Below the pieces are notes generated by a model. It worked only from the letters and a program-made list of their open reading frames with translations. It was not told the origin of the DNA and did not search any database. Below, piece by piece: positions 23,540 through 35,111 of a DNA stretch of 64,000 nt. The stretch lies in the NCBI GenBank assembly GCA_949130495.1, contig OX422211.1, positions 448,456,719 through 448,520,718 of the forward strand, written 5' to 3'. The DNA comes from Sambucus nigra. Lineage: Eukaryota > Streptophyta > Magnoliopsida > Dipsacales > Adoxaceae. Each line of letters begins with the position of its first letter. The stretch's first letter is position 1. A program made the translations under genes and the position numbers.

Positions 23540-24190
23540 AAAATGTCAGTGCTCAGGCACCCCAGCATTTGTGGCTGTTCGCAAGTCACTTAAGAAAATG
23601 ACTGTGCCTACAATGACCAGTTAGCCTTGGTTTAAAAGTTGAAGGATGGATTGAAGTACGTAGGAATGGTTAGAGACTTAATGCGGGAGGAGGTTAACAA
23701 CTTGAAGTCTAAGCTCGTCGAGGCAAAGGATATTAGCGATGTGGGTGCCCTCCTCCAATCTGAGAACGATGAGCTTTGGAATAAGCTCACTGATGTAGAA
23801 GAAAGTAGTCGAAGAGCTCATAGCATGGTGATGGGACTTAACCGTGATGTGAAGAAACTTTTCTAACTATTTAGGAAGGGTCCTCGAGTGGCCTGATCGA
23901 CAAGCTATGATGAAAATTGGGCAAATGTCCAGTCAGGCTGGAGGAGGACAAAAGTGTAACCTATAAGCATGGTTTGCTGAACACCCTGAAAGTTATGAAA
24001 GATCCCCAATACTCTTGACTTTGGTACATGTACTAAGTTAATTGTTTGGCATATAGGCACCCTCCCTTGGCAGCGACGAGAAGTGGGTGCCTTTGGACGC
24101 CATACCTCTTTAGCTCACTGAGAGTTATCTAGAGGCTCACGATAAAGAAAATGAGTATCAACTAGATCCCAATGATAGTCGAAGATAACC
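23540..24190 (+). pseudogene. Second coiled-coil ORF remnant on the antisense strand of Tat-1
   Basis: On the + strand, 23639-23866 encodes a heptad-rich stretch (MREEVNNLKSKLVEAKDISD, then NDELWNKLTDVEESSRRA) with no stop for 75 residues. Further readable fragments lie at about 24056-24186 (SDEKWVPLDAIPL, then an acidic tail). The style is that of the C-terminal coiled coil of Tat antisense ORFs. It may be a second copy of that ORF or a separate exon group. It lies between the antisense ORF stop at 23330 and the 3' end of pol. Confidence 0.45.
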
Positions 24191-24829
24191 AATTGCATAA
24201 TTTTTTGCTCATCGGCCATAAATAATTGTAGTTTGTACTATTTATAATGGTATTTTATAATTGGCACTTTTTCTAACTTATAACTGAATATTACAGAATA
24301 GTTAATACTAATCTCATGAATTTTTCCATTCCTTTATGCCAAGCATGTGTTATATTTATATTATCTCACCTTTTAGGTTGTTTCATTACACTACCTTAGG
24401 CCTAGAATAGACTATGAAAAAAATGCACCTGGTATAAGGGAAGTCCACTCGTTAAGGATTTTATCCGAATAAATCAAGTTAGTTTAATGCCTGGGGATCC
24501 TCCGTGGGGCTTTTTAGTACCTAGGAAATTCATGAGGTTATTTGTGTTTGTACTGACAAAGACCTGAAGACCTTAAGTTTAATTTTAATAAGAAAGGTTG
24601 CCATTGTTATTAAGATAAAGTTTGATCAACATTTGAAAATTATTGCCAATTGTGAGCCTATTACTAAGGAACATTGTAAAGAAATTGAATAGCTAAGTAA
24701 CTGAGAAAATAACCAACGTCTTTATTAATAGCTTGAATATGAGATGCGAGTAACAGAAGTTTTGAAATAAAAATTTGCGGAAATTAAATATACTGGAAAT
24801 AAGACTAAAAATAAAGCTTCTTGAGGTTG

Positions 24830-27800
24830 GACACGTTCCACGCGCGGGATATCTCCCTGCCCTCCATTATTTCCAAGGGATAGGCTCGTAAATCATTCCT
24901 AATCACTTTGAATGGACCCTCTAACTTGTCGTCCGACGGACCTTTTGGCTATGCCAAGAATTTCCCGAGGACGTAATTCTCGACTTGAAATTTCCTCAGA
25001 TTGACCCCTCTATTGTATTGTTGCTGATAGGAAGACATATTGATCATGGCTTGTTCCTTTCGTTATTATTCTAGGTTAAGTTTAGCTCAAAAGGCTTTGT
25101 CTTTCAGTCCTTGTTCAACAATATTTGTCCTCATGGTCGCCAGACCATCATTAAGTGGAGTCAAGGCTTCCATCACATAGGTAAAGGCGAATGACGTTTA
25201 CCCTATAGGTCTTTTCGACGTGGTACAATATGACTAGAGGACATGAGGGAGATCATCCACCCAAGCACCCTTTTCTCTTAGTAAAATAATGTGTCAACCA
25301 ACTAGAATTTCCTAGCCCAGTAGGGAGTGGTCTTACGATATCCATCCTCCATTGTGCAAACGACCATGGACTGGTCAAAGGCCTCAGGTCGCTGGCCGAT
25401 TAATGAAGCATAGGGATAATTTTTTTCACTTTTCACACTTTCGAGCATAAATACTTGCATTTTTCTGCATATATGGCAACCACTAGCCTACTTTGATAGC
25501 TCGAAATGCTAAGGACTTATCTCCTACGTGACTCCCACAGATTCCATTGTGAAGTTCATAGAGAGCTTGGTCGACATCTTTAGCATGTATGCACTGGAGG
25601 TAGGGGCCTATGAAATATCTGCTGTAAAAATTTTCCATGTACCTATGTATATGCGAGAGGCTTTCACCTTATCTTGACGAGCTTATATTTTGTCAGTTGG
25701 CAGTGCATCGTTTGGTAGGTAGGCGATGATTGGATCTATCCATCTTGGAACTTTTTCAATGGAAAGAACGTAATGAAGACTAATACTTTTTCAATGCTAG
25801 GTTTGAGAGGAACTTCACTTCGATTATTTTCTTGAGATTGGAGTTTACTTCTGAGCTTAGGGTCGATAAAGCGTCGGCATGACTTTTGTGGCCCCGAGGG
25901 AACAATTGAATGTAGACTTCCTCAAACCTTGATATTATCTCATGCACCACTTAGAGGTATATTGCCATTATCTCATATTTGGCGTTGAAATATTCACTGA
26001 CTTGGTTGGACACCAACTTTGAGTTACAATACACTTCGAGTTGATTTTCCCTTAGTAAATGGGCTTTGTATAGTTCGACTATAAGTGCTTCGTACTCAGC
26101 CTCATTGTTAGAGCCTTTAAAACCTAACCTTATCCCTTACTCGATCATGGAATTTTTTGGCGTTGCCAGAATAATCCCTACTCATGCCCTCTTAGAATTA
26201 GAGGTGCTATCCACATACAATGTCCAACTCTTAGTTTGATCCTACTTGTGATCTCTTAACTTCTCATCCGTCTATTGGTCGGTAGGAGCATCTCATGTGA
26301 GTTCCTTTATGAAGTCGGTGAGTATCTGTCCTTTGAATATTATTCTAGTTGAAAGTGAATGTTAAATCTCCCAAGCCCTATAAACCATTTAGACATGCAT
26401 CTATATAGATCGTCTTTGCAAAGAATAAGTTTAAGGGTAAAGATATAATGACGGTGATGGAGTGGGCTTCAAAGTAGTGCTTCAGCATCCAGAAAGCTAT
26501 TACCAACATATAGGCCAATGTTTCTAGTGGTAAGTAATGTTGCTCGGTATCCAGGAGCATTTTGTGGGAATAGTAAATGGGGAAATATTTTGCCCTCTTT
26601 CTCAAAAACCAAGGCCTGGATAACTGCATGGCTTGAGACTACAAGGTAGAGGTATAGAGTGTCCCTTTGATCGAGGATCTCCATTAATATGGATTATCTT
26701 AGGTAGAGTTTAATTTTTTTGAGAGCATTTGAACACTCACGGTTACAAGTGAGGCCCTTTTCCTTCTTGATTAGTTATAAGAACGGTCGATAAGTCTTAA
26801 ATGACTTTGAAATGAAGTGATTAAGTGTTGCGAGCCTCCCGATGAGTTTTGGATCTCACGCATCGTCTTCGGTGGCTAAACGTTGTTAATCGCATCTATC
26901 TAATTAGGGCTTGCTTCAATTCTCCTCTTTCTGACCAGATATCCTAGGAACATCCGTGAATGGACTTTGAATGATCACTTGCTTACGTTGAGTTTCATCT
27001 CATAATGCTTGAGTATATCAAAGGTGTTGGCCAAGTCTTTGAGGTGGTCATCTTTACTATTGCTCTTGATGAGCATATCGTCGATGTACACTTTAATAGT
27101 TTCCCCTATTTGTTTCTTGAACATATTTGTGACCATTATCTGGTACATGGCTCCAACTTTCTTATGGCTTAAAGGCATGACCTTATGACAATACAAACCT
27201 AGCAATGTTATGAATGAAGTCTTGTATTTGTCGGGTCAGAACAGAGGAATATGGTAATACCCCTAGTAAGCGTACATAAAACTCATTTGTTCATGGGATA
27301 CAATGGCGTCGACCAGTTGGTTTATCTTTAGCAGGGGAAACTATCCTTGGGAGACTCCCTAATCAGATTGATAAAGTCTATACAGACTCTACAGTCGTCG
27401 TTACTTTTATCGACCACTACCGGAATTGAGAGACACTTTGGGAATTGAACTTCTCTGATGGACCTTGACTCTAGAAGTTTTCCTACCTTCTTTTCCAGCA
27501 TCCTTTCCTTCTTTGGGGCAGTGCGGCAAGCTTTTTGTATGGTTGGCTTGAATGCTGAATCTACGTGAAATTAATGGCAAATGATTGTAGGATTAGTTCC
27601 CAGCATGTCATATAGATCCCATGAAAAAATATATAAGTTCTATTTTAGAAAGGTGATCAACTCCCTCCTGTCATGATCGGATAATGTGGTGCCGATTAAA
27701 AACTTCCTCTCTGGTCGAATTTTATAAAAAATTACCTCCTCCTGTATTTTTATGACCTTATCGGTGGGGTGAATCCTGGACTCCTCCACCCCTGGTTGGT

Positions 27801-27988
27801 CATGCCTTAGTTGCTATTTAAAAGGAGTATCCCCATCTTAGGACGTCTCTAGAAGGACTTCTTTATCTTTCTTTTTCTCCTACTTGGGTATAATGGCGAC
27901 AATGTAGAATTTTTGAGCAATGTCTTGGTCACCTTTGATCTCTATTATGCCCCGTTTTGTGATGTACTTGAGTTTTGAATGATAAGTT
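24830..27988 (-). pseudogene. Tat-1 pol: reverse transcriptase, RNase H and integrase remnants
   Basis: Order on the minus strand: RT, RT/RNase H connection, a second RNase H, integrase. In RT, the DF-NLIRESPKDSFPL region lies near 27390, VYIDDMLIKS near 27064-27091 (catalytic YIDD at 27088-27077), and an MKLN segment follows. The connection at 26684-26378 has YLYLVVSSHAV and LPLETLAYMLV. The second RNase H (about 26240-25850) keeps NNEAEYEALI, but its third acidic residue reads CNSKLV (Asp to Asn). The integrase zinc finger is near 25600-25430 (HNGICGSHVGDKS, then CEK followed by a stop). The catalytic core is largely deleted: MDIVRPLPTG runs within a few residues into KGAWVDDLPHVL. The C-terminal LEGPFKVI region is near 24900. 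There are numerous stops and frameshifts. The 5' part is cut at 27988 by an LTR. Confidence 0.85.
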
Positions 27989-28718
27989 TGTAACAACCCG
28001 TCCTTTTGGAGACAATTAAATTCCATACTTGGATATAAATTAGCAATTTGGAGACTTTCTCGAAATAGTGATTTTGGGGACTTTCGAGGATTTAATGATT
28101 TTCGATGGATGGTATATTTACTTTTGGTGTTAAGTAAATGAATTGGAGTATTTAAATAATGTGTCGCTGTCGGGTAAAAAGACAGAAGATAATATTTTAA
28201 TGGGAATACCACATTTATTTATTTTGGGTTGAAATAGTGATTTGCGGTCAAGTACCTCGGATGGAAATTTCGACTGTACCGTGAGTCTCAAAATGGCCGA
28301 GATAGTCGGAAAAGAGTGTTCGATTGTCGAAAATGAGTTTCGGATAATTTTAGAGGTAAAAGTGACTCGTAATTAGGTAAACGAGTCATTTTTGGATTTT
28401 AAGGGTTAAAACCCTTTTCTCTTTATAAAAGGAGGAAGAGAGGGAGAAAAAGAGAAAGAACGAAGAGAGAAAGAGAGAGAAGAGAGAGAGGAAGAAGAAA
28501 GAGGAGGAGAAAATGGAGATTTCGGCCAAACTCCGCGGGATTCGGCTAGAGGTCGTCGGATTGTATCCACGAGGCAAGTGTTTACTTGCTTTATGTACTT
28601 TTGAGCATAAATCTCATATCGTAGTTTGGTATAAACAAATCCTAAAGATTTTGCGTTGGGTATTCGTGAATAAAACGGGTTTTAGGGAGTTAAAACGAAT
28701 AAACCTTTAAAATTTGTA
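27989..28718 (+). mobile_element. Truncated gypsy LTR in + orientation
   Basis: It begins TGTAACAACCCGTCC, a typical gypsy LTR start. It has TATAAAA at 28424-28430, preceded by the inverted pair GTGACTCG/CGAGTCA. A purine-only GA-rich tract (28431-28512) follows. It ends abruptly at a 40-bp palindrome. AAGTT precedes it (27984-27988), but no partner duplication was found. Confidence 0.6.
28430..28512 (+). repeat. Purine-only GA-rich tract
   Basis: About 80 bases of almost pure A/G directly downstream of the TATAAAA box of the LTR fragment, so it would lie in the transcript leader. Confidence 0.8.
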
Positions 28719-28758
28719 AATTGGAGAAACTTAGGTTTTAACCTAAGTTTCTCCAATT
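28719..28758. repeat. 40-bp perfect palindrome with 2-base centre
   Basis: Arms of 19 bases (AATTGGAGAAACTTAGGTT and its exact complement) flank a TT spacer. It sits exactly where the + strand LTR fragment meets a minus-strand gag fragment. Confidence 0.9.
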
Positions 28759-29364
28759 AGTCAAACTAGTGAAATCCTCCTCATACTCAGCTACTGAGCA
28801 ATCACCCTGAGTCACCTCAATGAACCTCTTTCGCACCTCCGTCTTAACGGCTGGCGTAAGGTACTTGAGGTCAAACTGCACCCAAAACTCGGCAATGAAC
28901 ATCGTGTCCCTATCCTGAACAATAGTAACTGACTCCCACTACTGTAATGCTCCTCTAACAAGCCCGGTGGCTCTGAATATCTTTCTTCCACTGGCACGTT
29001 AAAATCACGTCTGAGCTACCATAGAACTCGAGCGGGTGGCCCTTCTGAAATGGCTCCCTCACTCTCTACTAATATGAGGGCCCCTCGTGGGCTTGGGCAA
29101 TTAGTTCCACTAACTGTGGTGGTTGCTGGGGCTGAGGAAGTGGAGAGACATAGCAGTAATGGGAGCATTAAGTGTCTGCACCACAATCTTGCCACCTATG
29201 TTACTGACACTATCCCCAGTGGTGCCTGTGGCTGGGGTGCCTCTGGCTCCTGCTGAGCTTCTTTCCCTTCGGCTCTTGTCGTTGCTCTCGCTAGTCATTA
29301 TCTCTTGGGTGGTATCTAAAATCAGATCGAATTGTATGAATTCACATTCAATACATGAATGCAA
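28759..29364 (-). pseudogene. Ty3/gypsy gag fragment (Retrotrans_gag)
   Basis: Reading the minus strand, an N-terminal Ser/Arg/Gly-rich stretch starts near 29364 and has an intact 84-residue frame down to 29110. After frame changes, 28920-28763 matches the Retrotrans_gag core: FIAEFWVQFDLKYLTPAVKT, then RFIEVTQGDCSVAEYEEDF. The QG-SV-EYE-F signature is clear. The gene stops at the palindrome; no zinc knuckle or pol remains. It belongs to the element whose 5' LTR is 29466-32425. Confidence 0.75.
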
Positions 29365-29445
29365 TATTTCTAATAATAGGTCTCTATGCCAAAAAACGCA
29401 ACACTAAAATCGTAGTAAGTTTTACAGATCCTATGGACACTAGAA

Positions 29446-29463
29446 CCTAATGCACTAATACCA
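29446..29463 (-). other. Primer-binding site, initiator-Met tRNA type
   Basis: On the minus strand TGGTATTAGTGC matches 10 of 12 bases of the iMet site and lies two bases after the LTR end, confirming the minus orientation. Confidence 0.75.
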
Positions 29464-30759
29464 TTTGTGACACCCCACCTATAATAACCACTGGTGGTCA
29501 GTCCTTTATTAAAATAAATAGGAATCACATTTAGTTCATTCTTATCATAACTGTCAAAACCTTTTTGATTTACTAACCACCTATGTTAAATTAATCCAGA
29601 GCCAAAATTTTATCTTTCATTATAATGACAACATGCGGAAAATAAATAAAGTAACAAACCATCCATAATATAAATATCTGAATCCAACTCACGATAAGTA
29701 ACTAAATCAATAATTCCGAATAAACCATCACTTCCCATAACATATCCAAGTACAAGTTTGAAATAAGAAACTGAATCCACAAAGTCTATTTAATAAAATG
29801 AAGTACTAAATAGTTTGAAGGTGCAACATGCCTAAATGAAATACTAAATGAAAACTCCTAAACTAGGAATGAATAACTGAAGCCTCAATATCAACTCCTA
29901 CAAGCCTCCACAAGTGCTGCAGCTACGCATCCCTGAAAAGAATCCTCAAGCTGGGTGTCCTTGTGGATGGACACCTAAAAGGTTTTAAAAAATAAATTTA
30001 AAACGGGTTAGGACATAATAAAACCATTTGAAAATATTTTATAAGTGTTGAAATCAGTTATTATATACACACGTTAGTATAATGTACACTCCCTTGAGTT
30101 CCTCGACCCTCAACTAAAGTGTGCACCTAACGTTTCTACCTAGATATGCTACTCAGCCCAACTAGATAACGGGTGTAACTAACCATAATAGGTCTAGTTG
30201 TTTCGTATTACACATACGACACGCTACCATAATATTTATAATTAGTATTACTCACATACTATTATTGAGTAATTTATTTAAGTCTCTTTACTTAAATTAC
30301 TTTTAGATATTCACAATTTATCGGTTCTACTATCACACATTAGTAAATAAATCACACTTGTATATATTTATCACACATATAATATATACAACTATATCAT
30401 CCCCCGGAATGACCCCCGTGATGCTGGAATACTATGCTATTATGTCCATGTACCTCTCGTACCAAATCAAGGACTACTGGTTCAGGATTTATCATTGAAT
30501 TCAAAATCAAACAACACATAATGGAGGGGAACATAGTTCTAAGCCTTTGGGATATGTATATACCTAACGTACCCAAATGACACACCGATCCCACTATTAC
30601 ACTGCACATAGTAAGTCTTCTTAAGTTCTATGTTCTGGGGCATACATCTAGACCTCACTGGAATCGCTAAGGAAGTATCAGCCTCTACGCGGAACCTCCT
30701 GTGATAGCAAATATTGTAGGAATGTTCACACACATAAATCACATAATAGGTATTCACAT

Positions 30760-30895
30760 AACCTATATATATATATATATATATATATAGGTATACATAA
30801 AACCTATAATATATATATAAGTATAGGTATACATAAAACCTATATATATATATATATATATAAGTATAGGTATACATAAAACCTATAATATATCC
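30760..30895. repeat. TA-rich minisatellite inside the LTR
   Basis: Three copies of a unit containing GGTATACATAAAACCTATA, separated by TA runs of different length (TA runs near 30768-30789 and 30842-30862). Confidence 0.85.
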
Positions 30896-31288
30896 CGTAC
30901 GTAGTATTTATTTCTCTCGAATACTCAATGTAAGAATAATTCTTACATAATATTTATTTCATATTTTTCGGGCATCACTCACTACCCAAAGGTTCCATCC
31001 ATCTCATTCGTTTATTCAACAGTTGTACATATTATACTACAAACTTAAGTCTTAGGTTATCGTTCCATCTTCCCGTAGCCTAAATCGTATATTCCCGATA
31101 CGTTACTCAATCGGTTAAACTTCTTTGATCCAAGTCTCAATTTATCCTCATTAAGGATAACCGAACATTAATTATGTACCTACTGACCTTCACAAATACC
31201 TCATACAAATATTAAAATTATCTCAACGTTTTCCAATAATTAATCTCTTAAAAATTTAAACAAATAAATTTTGGGGATAATAGGTCAC

Positions 31289-31345
31289 CCGAACTGGTTC
31301 TAATATGGGGCGACTGAACTAGTTCTGGGGGATAGACGAACCGGT
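31289..31345. repeat. GAACCGGTT-type word cluster in the 29466-32425 LTR
   Basis: Variants CGAACTGGTTC, TGAACTAGTTC and CGAACCGGTT occur three times within 57 bases, each near-palindromic. This is the same relative LTR region in which the related LARD-like LTRs carry TCGATCGA words. No clear TATA box was found at the matching distance. Confidence 0.6.
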
Positions 31346-32430
31346 TACAAACCCTTGGCGGTCCATCTTCTTCCCTGTTACAGATTTTCACCATTTTTAA
31401 CCAACACAACCCCTATGAATAGTACCCAAGCACCCATATCATTTGTCCCAACATTAAATATGAGTACATAAACAAGTTCTGACGAATCTCTATCGTGAAA
31501 ACATCATTAAATCCATAAATTTCAAGATCTAATCGAAGGTTTTTCTACACAATCCCAAGTTTTCTCTTTTCACGCACATTCTTCGTAAAACCTAGAGATA
31601 ATTTCCTCATATCATCTTTATTATCAAATTTTTTATTTCTTAAACCCATAAACCAATTCTCTAATGTTTATTCCAATTAGTACATGAATTTGTTCCATTA
31701 TTTTATCACAAAAATACATGTTCATGCGACATTTCATCATTTCTACCATGGGTATTATAACCGCTTTAAAATATGAAAGATAAACACTTGCCTTTGCACT
31801 AACAAGTCTGATTTCATGTTGTGTGTGGTGAGTATGCCTTCCTTTTGTTCCGATTGCACTTCGGTGGTAAAGTGATGCAAGAAAGTATAAACTCTCCAAG
31901 AACTCTCTCTTTCTCCTCTCTAATGGCCTCCTCTTGATTTCTTAAGGTTTTGAATGTGTTTAGATGCTACCACAACTAATTATACTTTGGTTTATAATCA
32001 ATAATCCCGAAATCAGGTTAATGGGCCAAGCTCAAATGACAGTGTTAGCTCCATTATGACTAAAAAGGCCTCGGGACCCAATCACTACCCCCGGGTACAC
32101 TATTTCGACTATCTCGACCCATTCGAAATCAAGCGTTACCTCGAAATCACCATCCAAATCAATCTACAATAATTTCCTATGTTGACTCCAAATAGTCTAC
32201 AAGCAACTCTTGGCTGAGATAAAATACTGCCACATCACCATCACTCGCTATGACGAAAAAAAATATTTACTTTTCTCTTATTAATTTTTCATAAAAATTA
32301 ACCATTCTCTCGATTAATATATTATGTAATCATATAATATTTAATTAATTTCAATTACATCACGCGTATAATTTAACATAATCGAATTAATTAAATTTTA
32401 ATACTTAGAAATACGGGACGTTACAACATG

Positions 32431-33720
32431 ACTGTTTTAAACAACAAAATTCTCGGAGCCTTTTCTTAGAGGTTTCTCATCCCACTCCAGGTCCGTAAAC
32501 CTTAGGACGATCCAACAACCCCAATTTTATCCCCAAACTTTCTTCTTCAATTGCATCAACCCCAAAGCCCCTGAGTGAAGAGTATGTTTTATCTAAACTT
32601 CATACTTCAAAGGGCTTTGACATCGTAAATAATAGGGTTGGGGGGAAGAATTTTATTCACATAAGTAATACAAATTTTTTAGATCATCTGAACTATGAGG
32701 AGAGGGCTTTGCTGGCTAAATGTTAACCTTCCACCTCGGTTGTCGAGGTTCCTTTGACTGTTGAGGATATGGACCTTGGAGAGGTTCCTACGACCTCTTA
32801 TGATCCTTTTACCTCTAATGCTAGATGGTGTCAATGTGATATTCAAGCTGAAGATTTAGCTAACCCTAGGTTTTGTACTCTATACTAGATGACATGACCA
32901 TTATAATTCTTAAACCGGGGGAGAGATCTTATGACATGAGAGATTCCAAGGATCTTTTCTTTCCTCTTTGGGCACTCCAAATGGGAATTCGTCTTCCCCT
33001 CCATCCCTTAATTAAATATATCTTAAAGGGATATGGGGCGGCCAGTATTCAACTTCCTCCTAACGCCTATAGGAATATAGTAAGATCCATGATCTATTAG
33101 AAGAATTATGGAGAGTTTGACATTAATGGAGACATATTTAGGTTTGTGTATGGTTTAAAGGATAACCACAAAACCCGTGGATATTACTAGTTTCTCCTAA
33201 AAAATACAATACCAAAAATAGTTCAACTCACCCAAAGTAGAAATCACAATTAGAAAGCCAGGGTATTTATATCTTTGGTTATTGGGAGTTGTTTCCTAAT
33301 AACACATAAATAGGAATCAACATTCCAAGGAATCGATGCTCCTTAAATTTAGTTGTCAAGAAGTCTCGATCATTGGATAAGAGGCCGATGAAGCTGATTA
33401 GGTCAGTTTGCACTTCAGACCCTAAGTATTTTGAGGATGTATATTCCCCTAAGAAGTTTGGGGCCATGATGAACTATCTTAGCATCAAAACCATTGATCT
33501 TAACATTTATAGGCCACTAAGTCTAGTTGATGATAATGATCAAACTTCTAAGAAAGAGGAGGAAAATGAGGTGGAGGTTGGTCGGGTTAAAGGGAATTAT
33601 GAGGAAGCTGATTAGGACGTCGAAGAAGGTGAGAAAATTTTACATGTCTTAGGTCATCCTTCTTTTTTATGTGCTTATGTACTTCATATATAACCGATTA
33701 GTTTTATCCATATTTTTTGT
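32431..33720 (+). pseudogene. Antisense ORF of Tat-2, first part (Transposase_28-like)
   Basis: On the + strand, opposite to the Tat-2 pol. The best segment is 32980-33098: LPLHPLIKYILKGYGAASIQ, then LPPNAYRNIV. It fits the Transposase_28 core (hydrophobic-P-L-x-x-F/I, then YGI-A-x-QL-PNAW). Downstream are FDINGDIFRFVYGL near 33116-33160 and an acidic segment ending at 33615. An intron-like stretch follows (GTGAG near 33629 to TTTTTTGTGTAG at 33725). The 5' end is truncated by the LTR ending at 32425. Several stops are present. The ORF resumes at 35112 after an LTR insertion. Confidence 0.65.
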
Positions 33721-33726
33721 GTAGAT

Positions 33727-34989
33727 TGTAAGGACATAAATTTCCAATTGAGTCCCTGTATTATTTTGATTTAATTCCATGAACAAAACTGTGTTTGTAA
33801 TATGTCATAGGGAGATTTTATTTTGTCACGATCCCACTTGGTGTATGACGTATTGAAGAAATTAAAGACGTTGCGGCAAAGATTTGAAGAATTAATCATG
33901 TCGAAGTTTAATTGGTGCAATTTTATTCGTCTTCAAGTTAATTGCATTCCGAGATCACACAGAAATTGAAGACGTTGCGGCAAAGCTTCGAAGAATTAAT
34001 CATGCCGAAGTTTAATTGCTGCAAGTTTATTCGTCTTCAAGTTAATTGCATTCCGAGATCACACATGTATGAATACATATTGTTAATGAGATTCGAAATT
34101 GTTTTTATAAAAGATAAGGATGTAATTTTATAAGAAAAAATATTTTAAAATGCTTTAAACGTGTTTTAAATATTTTACACTACATTTTATTCTGATAAGC
34201 TCAAAATAGAGTTTGACTTAAATGGATCTCTTTTGAAGAAATATTTTAAAGAAAAAGTCAATCTGACACGCGCGTCGTTCAAATGACATCTCTGCTCGTT
34301 CGAGCAAGATAGGCATGTCGTACGAACGACTAGCCAATCTCGTTCGAGTGACACATTTTTCAAGGCGGTGAACTTTTCCACTTTAAAAGTGTGGTTTCAT
34401 CAGAATTTACATAGGGTGCAATCTGGAAAATAGTTTTCAATCCATTACGAGTTTTGCACATGTTTTTCTAAGGTTTCAAAGCTTAAACACATCCTTAGAG
34501 TTTACAAAGATACGAGTTATCATTACTATATGTTTATATGATCTTGCTACACCAAGAGGGTTTGTTCTATACTTGAGCATTTGGGTTTTTCGGTGAAAAA
34601 AATAGAAGGACTTCTTGTTCGACATCGTAGACGTATCAAAGTCATTCGGTGGACACCGAGACATACGTGGACGCGTGTGTTGTGGACAGGTATTGTGGAA
34701 GAAATACTTTCTGCATGGGAATTGTGAGAGGAGTGGTTGAAGATCAGAAGAGCGTCAAGACCCGTGGGGATCGAGTCGTTGGGTGAGTCTTTTATCTGTT
34801 CGTTGTAATTCCACATTCATAGTGATCGTCTGGTTTGGTCCGTCCGAGGTTATTTTACCGTCTTGGGTTTTTTCCTCGTACATCCTGTGTTGTGAGTATT
34901 CTTTACTTGACTTTACTTGCTTTAATCACTAGATGCATGTTTAGGATTAATCAAGATAAATTTGGTTTAAAGTAAGAATTGATTTTTCA
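33727..34989 (+). mobile_element. Solo-type Ty1/copia-like LTR inserted in the Tat-2 antisense ORF
   Basis: It begins TGTAAGGACATAAATTT, like the LTR at 11626. It contains the GTTCGAGCGAC-type words (34270-34353) and ends GATTTTTCA near 34989, like the other two related LTRs. No second LTR or internal region was recognised. TAGAT precedes it, but no clean 5-bp duplication follows, so the right boundary is uncertain (34989-35110). Confidence 0.6.
33858..34065. repeat. 104-bp tandem duplication within the LTR
   Basis: The block starting GAAATTAAAGACGTTGCGGC at 33858 is repeated from 33962 with few changes, upstream of the word cluster and TATA-like TTTAAAA region. Confidence 0.9.
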
Positions 34990-35111
34990 CAACTTTGTTT
35001 GGTGCTAATTAAAAGTTGGATAATTTTTTGTTGAAAATTGGTTTGATTTGAAACACACTTGTGGAGGACCACTCTTTCACAAATTAAATTCCAAATTCCA
35101 ATTCCTTTGTC

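Larger units (their letters stand above)
29466..32425 (-). mobile_element. 5' LTR of a minus-strand gypsy element, same superfamily as 12359-22870
   Basis: 2960 bp. On the minus strand it starts TGTAACGTCCCG and ends GGGGTGTCACA. The end region (TGACACCCC, then CTCCTTTATTAAA-like) and the layout match the ~3-kb LTRs of the LARD-like element. Where those carry TCGATCGA words, this LTR carries GAACCGGTT-type words (31289-31345). The element is truncated within gag, so no partner LTR or target duplication is present. Confidence 0.75.

Noticed and set aside
28386..28577. Minus-strand Phe/Ser-rich ORF
   Set aside because: It is the complement of the purine-only GA tract in an LTR leader; low-complexity composition only.
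29050..29407. Two + strand ORFs of 68 and 94 residues
   Set aside because: They are shadows of the minus-strand gag fragment at 28759-29364, whose frame has the family signature.
30539..30877. 112-residue minus-strand ORF rich in Tyr/Ile
   Set aside because: Produced by TA repeats inside an LTR; the same applies to the Tyr/Ile runs at 3571-3759 and 17702-17920.
27989..32425. One element bounded by TGTAAC at the left and GTTACA at the right
   Set aside because: The two ends belong to different LTR types in opposite orientation, the flanking bases AAGTT and ACATG do not match, and a palindrome marks a junction inside; two fragments are more likely.
35000..35111. Right end of the 33727 LTR insertion at a target duplication
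   Set aside because: I found no repeat of the left-flanking TAGAT, so the boundary could not be fixed and the LTR end was placed by similarity only.
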